From a virus: a stretch of DNA of 63,067 nucleotides. This document shows positions 22,370-31,010 of this stretch, in pieces (position 1 is the first letter of the stretch; each line of letters begins with the position of its first letter). The notes below the pieces were generated by a model that was not told the origin of the DNA, searched no databases, and was given only the letters and a program-made list of their open reading frames with translations. Location: the IMG/VR virus record IMGVR_UViG_3300017963_000288, positions 1-63,067 of that record, one strand, 5' to 3'. A program made the translations under genes and the position numbers.

Positions 22370-23341
22370 ATGAGTATCAAAAATGTACGGATCGACCGGA
22401 TTGAAGTTGACCTCTCCGTTTTGCCTCGCTGCAACGAGAACGACCCACTGATTACGGAATACGCCAACCTACGCCGAGTCGGTATTGAGTTTCCACCAAT
22501 CGTGATCTTCCGCGACGCCGATGGTGTGCATTGGCTGGCCGATGGTCACAAGCGGCTTATGGCAGAACGGACCTTGGAAAACAACGTAATACGTGCATCC
22601 GTCCGGAAGGGTGACCAGAGTCGTGCCCGCTGGTTCGCGGCTGGAGCCAACAGCGAACACGGGCAGCGAATGACCACCGCCGATTGCAGACAGGCGATTC
22701 AGAATTGTCTCAACGACAAAACGCTTGCCGATAAGAGTGACGCCGTGATTGCCGATCACATCGGTTGTAGTAGATCGACGGTTCAAAAGGTCCGCCACAC
22801 GTTAGAAAAACAAGGTACCATTCAAAAGGTCGAGAAACGCACGGGCAAAGATGGGCGCACGCGAGCATCGAGTTCACCACAACCAACCACGGCCCGCCAG
22901 GGTCGCCCCTCTACTGCCAAAACACAAGTCATAAAGGCGAAAGAATTGAAGGACGAACTCGGGCAGGAGTGTCCCGAGTTTCTTCGGCAAATCATCGCCG
23001 ACACACAAGACATCAAACGGCTGCTGACGGAGCACGCGGCGATCTATCAGCGATGGGAACAATTTGCGAGTTTGAAGAGTGGGGCGGGGCAAGGGTTGCA
23101 TGTTCGGTCCATGATCGACGTTGGGAAGGAAGAACGGCTCGCGGCACAGAATGGCATGTTCTATTGTCGCTGCCCAAATTGTTGGGATAAGGCCACACGA
23201 CCCACGAAATGCCTTTGCGGTGGCAAAGGTAAGGGCGAAAAAAAATACGTCGATCCAAAAGGTGAAAAACACGACAAAGCCCCCGGTTGGTTGACGCGAG
23301 AAGAATACCACGCATACCTGTCACACACACGAGGGGCATGA
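22370..23341 (+). CDS. ParB-fold regulator with HTH and Cys-rich C-terminus
   Basis: 323 residues. ParB-like core at 20-100 (PPIVIFRDADGVHWLADGH; GHKRLMA is the phosphate-binding motif). Residues 115-150 form an HTH (ADHIGCSRSTVQKVRHTLEK). A Pro/Thr linker leads to a C-terminal zinc part with CRCPNCW and CLCGG. First gene of the early block, right behind its promoter, so it is a good candidate for the early regulator or partition-like protein. AAGGAG nine bases before the ATG chosen. Confidence 0.8.
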   Translation: MSIKNVRIDRIEVDLSVLPRCNENDPLITEYANLRRVGIEFPPIVIFRDADGVHWLADGHKRLMAERTLENNVIRASVRKGDQSRARWFAAGANSEHGQRMTTADCRQAIQNCLNDKTLADKSDAVIADHIGCSRSTVQKVRHTLEKQGTIQKVEKRTGKDGRTRASSSPQPTTARQGRPSTAKTQVIKAKELKDELGQECPEFLRQIIADTQDIKRLLTEHAAIYQRWEQFASLKSGAGQGLHVRSMIDVGKEERLAAQNGMFYCRCPNCWDKATRPTKCLCGGKGKGEKKYVDPKGEKHDKAPGWLTREEYHAYLSHTRGA

Positions 23342-23404
23342 CGTACAATCCAGATATCGTCTACTCCATTAACTATCTACAACCCGCCAAACAAAGGAAT
23401 TATA

Positions 23405-23695
23405 ATGCCTTGCCCGACCTGTGACCATACAATGCACAAGATCGCAACCGTGAACATCCGAGACTCCCTGTTTTGGTGTCCGCGTTGTGGAACGATCAAA
23501 AACTCCACCATACGAAGCGGTGCCGACCTGAATGTGCCGAAACTGCCGTCCAGAGCATCACAACTGTGTGAATCAGCCGAGGCGGCCCTGGCAATACTCC
23601 GATTCCACCATCACACAACGACAGCGGATAGCCTATCGCGAGACATCCGAACGGTGCTTGAATCCTGCCGCTGCATAACAAGTGGTGAGGCGTAG
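23405..23695 (+). CDS. zinc-ribbon protein
   Basis: 96 residues: CPTC at 3-6 and CPRC at about 25-28 make a zinc ribbon, followed by a helical part. AAAGGA before the ATG. Possible nucleic-acid binder; family not recognised. Confidence 0.65.
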   Translation: MPCPTCDHTMHKIATVNIRDSLFWCPRCGTIKNSTIRSGADLNVPKLPSRASQLCESAEAALAILRFHHHTTTADSLSRDIRTVLESCRCITSGEA

Positions 23696-23723
23696 AATCA
23701 ACCCCGACAGAGGAGTAGAAATC

Positions 23724-23918
23724 ATGCGGTGCGACAGGTGCGGTGAGGCAAGCGGCGCGTTTACGATGTCGCGTTTTAATACCGAGATGATCTGCCTGCA
23801 ATGCGAAGAAAAGGAGCAGGCGCATCCCGAATACAAGAGAGCCTGCGAAGTCGAGCACGCGCAAGTGATAGCGGGCAACTACAATTATCCGGGTATCGGC
23901 AAGCCGGAGGACTTATGA
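23724..23918 (+). CDS. small phage zinc-finger protein
   Basis: 64 residues: MRCDRCGEASGAFTMSRFNTE, CLQC, then EEKEQAHPEYKRACEVE and the end YNYPGIGKPED. The order C-x2-C, TMS-x-FNTE-x-IC-x2-C, HP-x-Y, GIG-x-P is a recurrent small protein in phages of many hosts, of unknown role. GAGGAG eight bases before the ATG. Confidence 0.8.
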   Translation: MRCDRCGEASGAFTMSRFNTEMICLQCEEKEQAHPEYKRACEVEHAQVIAGNYNYPGIGKPEDL

Positions 23919-25786
23919 CTCTGCGACAATATCAGCGCGACGCAATGATGGCGGTCATTGCAGACATTCAGTCAAAGGAACGTACACTTGTCTCCATGCC
24001 AACCGGCGTAGGCAAGACGGTGTTGGGTGCGGCACTTGCCGACTGGTGGGGCGAGAACGCCCATCGTTTCGGCATGTCGGCTCGCGTCCTTTGGTTGGCA
24101 CACAGGGACGAGCTGGTCTGGCAAGCGGCGAGAGCGCTTGAACTCGCGACCGGCGAGGAAGTTGCGGTGGAGAAATCCGATTCGCGAGCGAGAGCGACAG
24201 CGGCAATGTTCGACCGGCGCATCGTGGTTGGGAGCGTCCAGACATTGTTTCAAGAGGACCGTCGTGATAGCTTTGGACACGACGAGTTCGGCCTGATTGT
24301 AGCGGACGAGGCTCATCACTACGTTGCTCCCGCTTTTCGCGACGTAATTGACTATTTTCACGCAGCCAAGACGGTTGGATTGACGGCGACAACGGATCGA
24401 CACGACCAGATTAGTCTGGGTCAGTTGTTCGAGGGATGCGCGTACCACTATGACGTGATGCAGGCAATCGAGGACGGCTGGCTCTGCCGATTGCGCCAGG
24501 AGTACGTTGAGGTGGAGGGCCTTGATTGGTCTTCGGCCCGCAAGAGCAGCACGGGCGACTTGTCGGCAACGGACATAGACCGGATCATAAACGAAGAAAC
24601 GGTGCTCCACAAGATCGTGGTGCCTTGCGTTCGCTTGGCTGGTGATCGTCCGACTCTCGTCTTTACCCCGAGCGTCGCGACCGCGAAGGCGATAGCCGCG
24701 ATCATCCCACGCTACACAAAGGCGGGAGCGGCTGCGATCTGCGGGGACACCCCGGAGGATGAACGCCGCCGATTGGTCGATCAATACAAAGAGGGGCATT
24801 TCCAGTTTCTTGTCAACTGTATGGTCTTGACCGAGGGGTTCGATGCCCCAGCGACGGCCTGTATCGTGATGGCAAGGCCAACGAACTCTCGGACGCTCTA
24901 TGCACAGGCAATCGGCCGAGGTTTGCGCGGTGGGCACCGCTGCCCGATTCCTGGCAAGAAGGATTGTCTGATAGTCGATCTTGTCGGAGCATCGCTCAAG
25001 CACCAACTCTGCACGTCCTCTGACATACTGACGGGCAACTTTCACGAGGTCGTGCAAGAGGCCGCAAGGGGCATGCTCCGCGAGCCGCGCGAAGATGACG
25101 AGGAATCCCCTGATGTTGTCAATGCGGTCTTGGCAGCGATTGCCAACGAGGAACAGCTACGCCGGGAGCGACGCAAGAAACTGATTGCAGAGGCGAAACT
25201 CAAGCGGACAGCAGTAGACCCGTTCGGCGTCCTCGCGATGCCGGAAGTCGATCTGCCGGAGCCGGGTTTCTGGGGCGATGAATTTGTAACAGAGAAGGCA
25301 AAGGCCACGCTCGAACAAGCAGGAGTGAATACCAAGGGATTGACGCGGCTTGAGGGTGAGCGATTGGTTCGGGAGTTACGAAGGCGGGCCGAGTGTGGTA
25401 TATGCACATTCAAACAGGCGAGGCACTTGCGAGCGTGGGGTTTCGATCCGTCTATGAGTTTGATTCAAGCGAACGTGATTATCAGTAAACAATTTGCTCG
25501 GCGGAGTCGAGCGTACATTCAACCGGAGGACGCAAAGCGAAAGCACTACGCGAAGAAGCGGGGGCAAATGGTCACATACGAGGAATTGGCTTGGACGCCT
25601 ATGTGGTCGCTTGGCGAGGGCATCGAGTGTGTCGTCTGTCGCGATGGGGGCGAGCCGGTCAATCACAGAACAACCAAGCGAACGCATTTCAAGCATGGGC
25701 GAGTGGATGGAAACCTCGTCACGCTAGTAGACGACCGTGGATGGACGATCCAAACAACGGTAGATAAAGTGGACAGACTAAAATGA
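23915..25786 (+). CDS. SF2 DEAH-box helicase
   Basis: 623 residues. Q-motif-like RQYQRDAM at 4-11, Walker A PTGVGKT (29-35), DEAH at 130-133, motif III TATT (157-160), and C-terminal helicase motifs around RPTLVFTPS, LTEGFDAPA and QAIGRGLR. After residue 450 an unusual C-terminal extension carries CGICTFKQARHL and a basic end. It resembles RAD25/UvsW-type translocases used by phages in replication and recombination. Coupled (ATGA) to the zinc-finger gene before it and the WGR gene after it. Confidence 0.93.
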   Translation: MTLRQYQRDAMMAVIADIQSKERTLVSMPTGVGKTVLGAALADWWGENAHRFGMSARVLWLAHRDELVWQAARALELATGEEVAVEKSDSRARATAAMFDRRIVVGSVQTLFQEDRRDSFGHDEFGLIVADEAHHYVAPAFRDVIDYFHAAKTVGLTATTDRHDQISLGQLFEGCAYHYDVMQAIEDGWLCRLRQEYVEVEGLDWSSARKSSTGDLSATDIDRIINEETVLHKIVVPCVRLAGDRPTLVFTPSVATAKAIAAIIPRYTKAGAAAICGDTPEDERRRLVDQYKEGHFQFLVNCMVLTEGFDAPATACIVMARPTNSRTLYAQAIGRGLRGGHRCPIPGKKDCLIVDLVGASLKHQLCTSSDILTGNFHEVVQEAARGMLREPREDDEESPDVVNAVLAAIANEEQLRRERRKKLIAEAKLKRTAVDPFGVLAMPEVDLPEPGFWGDEFVTEKAKATLEQAGVNTKGLTRLEGERLVRELRRRAECGICTFKQARHLRAWGFDPSMSLIQANVIISKQFARRSRAYIQPEDAKRKHYAKKRGQMVTYEELAWTPMWSLGEGIECVVCRDGGEPVNHRTTKRTHFKHGRVDGNLVTLVDDRGWTIQTTVDKVDRLK

Positions 25787-26193
25787 GCGCAACAACACAT
25801 ATGCGAAGACGGTTTGAGTTTGTCGGCAACGGCAGCAGCAAGTTTTGGCAGGTTGAGGTTGTCGATCAAACACCGGGCGATTGTCGCCTCGTGATTGGGT
25901 GGGGGCGAATCGGCGCTCGTGGACAGGAGAAGGTATTTGCCTTCCGTTCGCACCGTCAGGCCACATCGGAAGCGGAACGTCGCATTATTGGAAAGCTGCG
26001 GAAGGGCTACCAAGAGGTAACGTCTGGTCGGACGTTTTCGAGCGGCGAACGCACTCGCCATCCTCAGATGGAACAAACAGTAGGTGCGGCAATTAAGCTG
26101 CCAGAAACGACAAGAGCGAAAGTCGCACGCCGGGAGCAAGGCCGCAAACCTACAACCGTCGTGCGTCAAATTGTTTTTGACGAGGATGAGTAA
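25783..26193 (+). CDS. WGR-domain protein with acidic C-terminal tail
   Basis: 136 residues. Residues 8-85 are a WGR domain: FEFVGNGSSKFWQVEVVD, then LVIGWGRIGARGQ and the closing FRSHRQATSEAERRI helix. In PARPs and related bacterial proteins this fold binds DNA ends or ribonucleic acid. A flexible 50-residue stretch follows, ending VRQIVFDEDE, the tail shared with three other proteins here. Coupled by ATGA to the helicase, so they likely act together on DNA. Confidence 0.88.
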   Translation: MSATTHMRRRFEFVGNGSSKFWQVEVVDQTPGDCRLVIGWGRIGARGQEKVFAFRSHRQATSEAERRIIGKLRKGYQEVTSGRTFSSGERTRHPQMEQTVGAAIKLPETTRAKVARREQGRKPTTVVRQIVFDEDE

Positions 26194-26216
26194 TAGAAGC
26201 CGCCGAAGGGGGAGTG

Positions 26217-26366
26217 ATGCGAATAAAAATACGTTTGATATTCGCATGGTACGATCTGTGGGTTGGCGTGTTCATCGACACTCGGAAGCGGCGATTGTAC
26301 GTGTTTCCGCTGCCGTGTTTTGGGCTGGTGATTTCGTTAGCCACTAAAGCGGCAAAGGAGGAGTGA
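26217..26366 (+). CDS. 49-residue phage protein (FAWYDLWVG family)
   Basis: 49 residues: MRIKIRLIFAWYDLWVGVFI, then D-T-R-K-R-R-L-Y-V-F-P-L-P and a hydrophobic strand. The order FAWYD-x-WVG, D-x2-x-R-x-LY, P-x-P is a widespread small phage protein that I recognise by pattern; its role is unknown. GGGGGAGTG precedes the ATG. The last codons K-A-A-K-E-E-stop are the coupling cassette that starts the next gene. Confidence 0.8.
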   Translation: MRIKIRLIFAWYDLWVGVFIDTRKRRLYVFPLPCFGLVISLATKAAKEE

Positions 26367-26668
26367 TGACGCTAGTTGAGCAGTTGCGGTGGGCATCTAT
26401 TGGTGAGTATGCCATGCCCACGCGAGCGACTTGCAGCAAAGCCGCTGATGCCATTGAGCGGTTGGAAGCCGAGAACGCGAAACTGCGGGAAACCGTGCAA
26501 TTCATTTGCCAACAACTCCAGATGCACTCACCCAAAATGGACGGGTCGCATAGCTGGCGATGGCGAGGTGGATGGCCGATGTCGGCGGTGCGTGCCGCTA
26601 CGGCGAATGAGGCGATAGTGAGGGCCATGTACTTAGTACGTGAAGCCGAACAGGCAAAGGAGGAGTGA
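26366..26668 (+). CDS. hypothetical coiled-coil protein
   Basis: 100 residues. DAIERLEAENAKLRETVQF is a short coiled coil; the remainder is unrecognised. The start lies inside the TGATG of the previous gene with GGAGGAG upstream. It ends AEQAKEE, the coupling cassette. Confidence 0.65.
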   Translation: MTLVEQLRWASIGEYAMPTRATCSKAADAIERLEAENAKLRETVQFICQQLQMHSPKMDGSHSWRWRGGWPMSAVRAATANEAIVRAMYLVREAEQAKEE

Positions 26669-27051
26669 TGATGAGCGAACTGGCGGAACGATTGAAAATC
26701 CATAAGGCTCCCGCAGACGCCATTGCTGCCGTCGCCGAACTAGAGGCCGAGGTGAAACGCCGCGCCGCCGAGCTTGCAGCGTGCGAAGCAACACTCGTCG
26801 CCGAAAATGACCATTTTACATTTCGCCTTGCCGCCCTGGAAATCGAGAACGTGAAGTTGCGCGAGATAGCCGACGCCCTTCTCGCGCGACAATATGACCT
26901 CGTTAGACTAAGGGCAGACGGTCGCGCGGCTTTCCTGGAGTGCGTTTTGTGCGGTGCGACACACCCGGACGAGCCGGGCGCATTCTTCGTTTTCCGTCAC
27001 GCGAACGATTGCCCGGTCACACTAGCCGCCGAACAGGCAAAGGAGGAGTGA
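26668..27051 (+). CDS. hypothetical coiled-coil protein with Cys pair
   Basis: 127 residues. Helical from 15 to 85 (AAVAELEAEVKRRAAELAAC and IENVKLREIADALLA), then CVLCGATHPDEPGAFFVFRHANDC, which could bind a zinc. It ends AAEQAKEE with TGATG to the next gene. Confidence 0.65.
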   Translation: MMSELAERLKIHKAPADAIAAVAELEAEVKRRAAELAACEATLVAENDHFTFRLAALEIENVKLREIADALLARQYDLVRLRADGRAAFLECVLCGATHPDEPGAFFVFRHANDCPVTLAAEQAKEE

Positions 27052-27053
27052 TG
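27027..27053 (+). promoter_or_regulatory. repeated translational coupling cassette (one of four)
   Basis: The segment gccgaacaggcaaaggagga followed by gtgatg encodes A-E-Q-A-K-E-E-stop for one gene, supplies a near-perfect ribosome site (AAAGGAGG) and gives the overlapping TGATG for the next. The other copies are at about 26345-26368 (shorter: gcggcaaaggaggagtgatg), 26646-26670 and 27311-27338 (last one ends gagtgag, with no coupled gene). Confidence 0.85.
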
Positions 27054-27338
27054 AGCGAACGCAGCCTAGACGGCACCCGCTGCCGCCACTGCAACTATTT
27101 TCCATGTCGTTGCAGGGAGATTGTGGATTCTTTGCCTAAGACAAAAGACGGGGTGCCGATTTGGATTGGTGACACTGTCTGGATTCTCGGCGAGGATCGG
27201 CAAATCGACAAGATCGTGATAACCGGCATCCTTATGACGGTGGGCTTAATGCGGCTAGAAAACGCCGAGGACATTGACGCATACCCCGAGTGGGCATACT
27301 CCACCAGCGAAGCCGCCGAACAGGCAAAGGAGGAGTGA
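27051..27338 (+). CDS. hypothetical protein with Cys-rich N-terminus
   Basis: 95 residues: CRHCNYFPCRC (11-21) may bind zinc; the rest is a small beta-rich domain (PIWIGDTVWILGEDRQI). Ends EAAEQAKEE, the last copy of the coupling cassette. Confidence 0.65.
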   Translation: MSERSLDGTRCRHCNYFPCRCREIVDSLPKTKDGVPIWIGDTVWILGEDRQIDKIVITGILMTVGLMRLENAEDIDAYPEWAYSTSEAAEQAKEE

Positions 27339-27372
27339 GTGGTGGACGAGGGGGGAAGGTATAATAAGAACT

Positions 27373-28188
27373 ATGAGTGACCAAATTGACCATCTATCGA
27401 CAACGCAACTCCTAATGTTGGCACGTTGTCCACATCAATGGAAGCGACGGTACGCGGATGGTGATCGCCGCCCTCCCGGTATTGCACTTCTCGTCGGTGG
27501 TAGTGCCCATCGTGGCTACGAAATAGCCATGGAACACAAGTTGACCCACCATACCGATTTGCGGGCAACTGACGTAGTTGATGCGGCTGTGGCGGCGTTC
27601 GACTCACACCGCACACAAGAGGACATCACATTCACGGCAGACGAGGCGGCTCGCGGGTCACGGATTGTTATTGCGGAAACGCGGGATCGCATTGCGGCAC
27701 TCACGCACTTCTGGTCACTAAACGTCCAGCCAGATTATCAACCAATGTCCGTGGAACAGGAATGGCGGATTTTGCTGCCAAAGCTAGGGACGGCACTTGT
27801 TGGCGTTACCGACATGGTTACGGTCAACCGGGAAGTCGTGGACTGGAAAACTGGCAAGCGGCGAATATCACGCAGAGAATGTGATACCTCCCTGCAATTG
27901 ACCGCCTACGCGTTTGCGTTCCATAAAGCCTATGGTGAGCCACCCGTAAACGTCCGATTTGAGCAATTGGCGGAAGTCGAGGCGGCGACCCAGCGATATA
28001 ACCTTGTGTCGGTAAGATCGTGGCGTGACTATACGTGCCTTCTTGCTCGCTGTGAACAGGCGGTGCGGCTTATCCGAACAGGCATTTTTCCACCGGGCCT
28101 ACCGGGCCAATGGTGGTGTTCCCAAAAATGGTGCGGATACGCATCTACGTGCCCGTACTACAACCCAGAACGAGACAGGGAGACATGA
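27373..28188 (+). CDS. PD-(D/E)XK nuclease (Cas4/RecB-like)
   Basis: 271 residues. Catalytic signs: GVTD (Asp147), VVDWKTGK (Asp157 and Lys159), Q-x3-YA (175-180). A Cys near residue 19 and a C-terminal set CSQKWC...CPYY fit a four-Cys iron-sulfur site, as in Cas4 and AddB-type nucleases. Followed directly by RecT, so it is likely the exonuclease partner that makes single strands for annealing. The start is preceded by a weak site; an ATG at 27373 is the first sensible one. Confidence 0.88.
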   Translation: MSDQIDHLSTTQLLMLARCPHQWKRRYADGDRRPPGIALLVGGSAHRGYEIAMEHKLTHHTDLRATDVVDAAVAAFDSHRTQEDITFTADEAARGSRIVIAETRDRIAALTHFWSLNVQPDYQPMSVEQEWRILLPKLGTALVGVTDMVTVNREVVDWKTGKRRISRRECDTSLQLTAYAFAFHKAYGEPPVNVRFEQLAEVEAATQRYNLVSVRSWRDYTCLLARCEQAVRLIRTGIFPPGLPGQWWCSQKWCGYASTCPYYNPERDRET

Positions 28189-28979
28189 TGAGTAAAGCGC
28201 AAGCCCCACAAGAACGCGAAGTGGAAAAGGTCGGCGTGAGTTCGGATCGTCTACACGCGGCGGTTTCCGAAATCAAAGGGCGGCTGTCAGAGGTCGCACC
28301 ACATGGCTATGACATTCAGCGACTTGAAGATATGACGGTGCAAGTCGTGCGAACGGGTTACAATCTATCAAAATGTTCCATGCGATCACTCCAGGGGGCA
28401 CTATTCCATTGCGCGAGACTCGGACTCTACCCTGGTGACCGACAACAGTGTTTTCTGTTGGCCCGCAACCTCAAAAACGGTGGATACGTTGTTCAATTTC
28501 AAATGGGCTACCAGGGGTATCTCGAATTGGCTCGGCGTTCCGGTGAAATCGAGAAGATCGAGGCTCGCGTCGTTCACGAAAACGACGACTTCGCGTGGGA
28601 ATATGGCACATCTCCATTTATACGGCATGTCGGCAACCTCAACCCAACAGAGGAAAAGTTCAAGGCATGCTATGCCGTCGCTAAACTGTCTGGAGTCGAC
28701 GAGAAGCAATTCGTGGTGATGGTGCCATACGAAATCGCGAAGATTCGTTCGTGCGCCATAATGAATGCGCAATCTCCGTGGATCAAGTGGGAGGCGTCCA
28801 TGTGGCGGAAATCCGCCATCATTCAACTTTGTAAATTGCTCCCGACCAGCACCGAACTGGCTTATGCCATATCTCGTGACCAAGAGGCCGATGCAGGCAT
28901 CACGCAGCCCAACCCGTTGGCGAATCGGGACGATCATCGCGACACACCAGAGGACATACTAAATGACGACTCCGAGTAG
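28185..28979 (+). CDS. RecT-type single-strand annealing protein
   Basis: 264 residues. RecT hallmarks: LQGALFHCARLGLYPG, then GYQGYLELARRSG and a late VPYEI motif, with a basic and aromatic core. RecT family proteins anneal single strands in phage recombination. Coupled to the nuclease (ATGA) and overlapping the next gene by 17 bases. The C-terminus is acidic (DILNDDSE) but lacks the phenylalanine of the shared tail. Confidence 0.92.
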   Translation: MMSKAQAPQEREVEKVGVSSDRLHAAVSEIKGRLSEVAPHGYDIQRLEDMTVQVVRTGYNLSKCSMRSLQGALFHCARLGLYPGDRQQCFLLARNLKNGGYVVQFQMGYQGYLELARRSGEIEKIEARVVHENDDFAWEYGTSPFIRHVGNLNPTEEKFKACYAVAKLSGVDEKQFVVMVPYEIAKIRSCAIMNAQSPWIKWEASMWRKSAIIQLCKLLPTSTELAYAISRDQEADAGITQPNPLANRDDHRDTPEDILNDDSE

Positions 28980-29235
28980 ACAATTCTCGTCGTGCGGTCC
29001 CGTATTGGTCGCCACATCGTTTGGTATCTTCTCTGGTGAGCGGCTGGGTGGTGCTCTCGACGGACAAGAAGTTTTGGTTTTGCAGTTCGTCGGTGCCGAT
29101 GGGCAGACTGACAGCGAACTTGTGACGGCAGAACAGGCGAAGGGTATTGTAACGCACATTCTGGAGGCTCTTTGTGTATCATCAAACCATAAACAATGGG
29201 CAGCCACTTTGTTGGCAGCCGGAAAGGAAGGGTGA
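28963..29235 (+). CDS. hypothetical small protein
   Basis: 90 residues, not recognised; an alpha/beta pattern with strand EVLVLQFVG and helix AKGIVTHILEAL. Sits between RecT and the next tail-bearing gene, so a recombination accessory role is possible. Confidence 0.6.
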   Translation: MTTPSRQFSSCGPVLVATSFGIFSGERLGGALDGQEVLVLQFVGADGQTDSELVTAEQAKGIVTHILEALCVSSNHKQWAATLLAAGKEG

Positions 29236-29239
29236 TAGT

Positions 29240-29755
29240 ATGGCGATATTACGAGGCGATGGGGAATTGACTCCCGACGAATTTCTGGCGATACAGATTC
29301 TCGGCAGGGAGTCATACAAACACCGCAGTCGCGTGACACCTGGACGAGCGAAACCAATAGACATCCTTTTGCGAATTCAGGGCACACTGACTGTCGGTGA
29401 GCCGGGGGTAACGCACAGCAAAAAGTCGCCAAATGCAGTTAGGGTACTTGCGTACCTACTCGAAACGCTCTCGCCCGATGCAGCGGATGCAATCAACAAT
29501 GCTATCCTCGACTTGCCCGCTGCGGAAGACAGTGACACCCTACCGACCGACATCACCGAGGGGTATGTGGCGAGAGCAAAAACATTGATTTCACGGATCA
29601 CACCAACGACGACCGGCCACCGCAACGGCGCGACGAGCGGCAACTTCAATATCGGCCTCGTCGACCAGGACGCCCTCGAACAATCCGTCAGCGTGGCCGT
29701 CAGAGAATCGACACGGACGATCCGCTTTGACGAAGACGAACAAGTCACGGAGTAA
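29240..29755 (+). CDS. unrecognised protein with acidic C-terminal tail
   Basis: 171 residues, not recognised. The first 70 include GRAKPIDILLRIQGTLTVGE, a strand-rich part; residues 75-130 are helical; the last 25 are flexible and end TRTIRFDEDE plus four more residues, a variant of the tail on three other proteins in this window. Its place between RecT and RusA makes a DNA-binding accessory (single-strand binding type) the leading guess. GGAAGGG before the ATG. Confidence 0.65.
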   Translation: MAILRGDGELTPDEFLAIQILGRESYKHRSRVTPGRAKPIDILLRIQGTLTVGEPGVTHSKKSPNAVRVLAYLLETLSPDAADAINNAILDLPAAEDSDTLPTDITEGYVARAKTLISRITPTTTGHRNGATSGNFNIGLVDQDALEQSVSVAVRESTRTIRFDEDEQVTE

Positions 29756-29763
29756 TCACCAGC

Positions 29764-30156
29764 ATGAAGATACTCAAGATCGTCGTGCCCGGTGTACCGA
29801 TGGCAAAACCACGGATGACTCGCCGCGACAAGTGGCGTTTGCGACCATGCGTGGCGAGGTACCGTGAGTTCGCTGATCGTGTTCGTAAGGCAGTTGGGCC
29901 TCGCATTATCGAGCCAACAAAGGTGTTGCGGCTTGATTGGCTCGCGACATTTACACCACCGAAACGATGGTCCAAAAAAGACCGCGAAGCGGCAATTGGC
30001 ACTATCCATCGCCAAAGGCCGGATCGCGACAACCTCGACAAGGCGGTTCTTGACTGTCTATTTAGTCGTGGTGACGAGGCAATCGGGTACGGCACTATCT
30101 GCAAACGGTGGGCATGGGTCGCTGAATTGGTAATTACAATCTCGCTGGAGGAATAA
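29764..30156 (+). CDS. rusA: RusA-family Holliday junction resolvase
   Basis: 130 residues. Typical start MKILKIVVPGVPMAKPRMTR (about 1-20), then FTPPKRWSKK, and the catalytic stretch RPDRDNLDKAVLDCL (Asp87, 89, 92, 97). RusA cuts four-way DNA junctions; together with RecT and the nuclease it makes a complete phage recombination kit. Ends the early block. Confidence 0.93.
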   Translation: MKILKIVVPGVPMAKPRMTRRDKWRLRPCVARYREFADRVRKAVGPRIIEPTKVLRLDWLATFTPPKRWSKKDREAAIGTIHRQRPDRDNLDKAVLDCLFSRGDEAIGYGTICKRWAWVAELVITISLEE

Positions 30157-30159
30157 CGT

Positions 30160-30900
30160 ATGCAATGGGCCACAGGACTGACGACTGCCCCCCGTGGTAC
30201 ACCGGAGTACCACGCTCGCCTCTTACTGCACACAATCAACAGCGTTCAGAAGGCCGGTTGGTATGACATCACCGTGTTCGCCGAACCGGAAAGTTGTGTA
30301 TCTACTTTGCCGGACGGCGTTGCGTTACACCAGAACACCAAACGCCTTGGGTCATGGCCGAACTTCCTGCATGCGCTCGCAATACTCCAATCGGATTCGC
30401 CGAGTGCTGACTTGTATGTAATCTTTCAAGACGACATCTGGGTCGCCAAAGGATGTCGCGAATGGCTAGATCGCGAACTCAAGGTTGGTCATCCATCACG
30501 ATTGGCCGAAACGAACGATTACATCCTGAGCCTCTACACATCGCATGCAACGCGATTGCCGTCGTTGGTGGGCTGGTTCGCCGCAACGGGGCGATATCGT
30601 GACCCAGTGGCTCGTGAACTCCTGGACCCGAATTGGTTTGGCGTCGGGGCTTGTGCGATTGCTTTGCCGCGTGCGAGGGTAATTGATCTTCTTCGCAACC
30701 CACCAGGGCTTGGCTGTTTGACGAAAACCGATTATCACCTATCTGAGTTTTGCATCGACAACGACGTGTTGTGGCTCCAGCACTTGCCGTCACTCGTGTC
30801 TCACAGAGGCAAGGTATCCACATTGGGTCAAAAATGGTCATTGGCGAGGCAAGAGCGGGCATGGATTTCCGACTTGACAATTAGCGAGGGTGAGCGATAA
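30160..30900 (+). CDS. GT-A glycosyltransferase (Q-D-D type)
   Basis: 246 residues. First gene of the glycan island. Strand-loop pattern RLLLHTINSVQKAGW, GSWPNFLHAL and the metal-binding QDD (90-92, VIFQDDIW) match small GT-A enzymes found in phages and planctomycetes. A conserved late histidine region (LVSHRGK) follows. Donor sugar unknown. GGAGG eight bases before the ATG; a 110-bp gap after it has a weak hairpin (gaagga / tccttc, 30939-30957) and no gene. Confidence 0.8.
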   Translation: MQWATGLTTAPRGTPEYHARLLLHTINSVQKAGWYDITVFAEPESCVSTLPDGVALHQNTKRLGSWPNFLHALAILQSDSPSADLYVIFQDDIWVAKGCREWLDRELKVGHPSRLAETNDYILSLYTSHATRLPSLVGWFAATGRYRDPVARELLDPNWFGVGACAIALPRARVIDLLRNPPGLGCLTKTDYHLSEFCIDNDVLWLQHLPSLVSHRGKVSTLGQKWSLARQERAWISDLTISEGER

Positions 30901-31010
30901 TACCCCCCGGTTGTCCTGCCCCAATTGATCCATCGTGAAGGAACCAGTCTCCTTCCTGCCGCGCACGAATAACGGAGGTTCACACTTGACCTCGCCAGCG
31001 GAATGAAACC

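Noticed and set aside
27358-27366. TATAAT just before the PD-(D/E)XK nuclease gene
   Set aside because: No -35-like hexamer at 15-19 bp; upstream genes read through, so no promoter is called.
28185-28979. RecT acidic end DILNDDSE as another copy of the shared tail
   Set aside because: No phenylalanine and no Arg before the hydrophobic residues.
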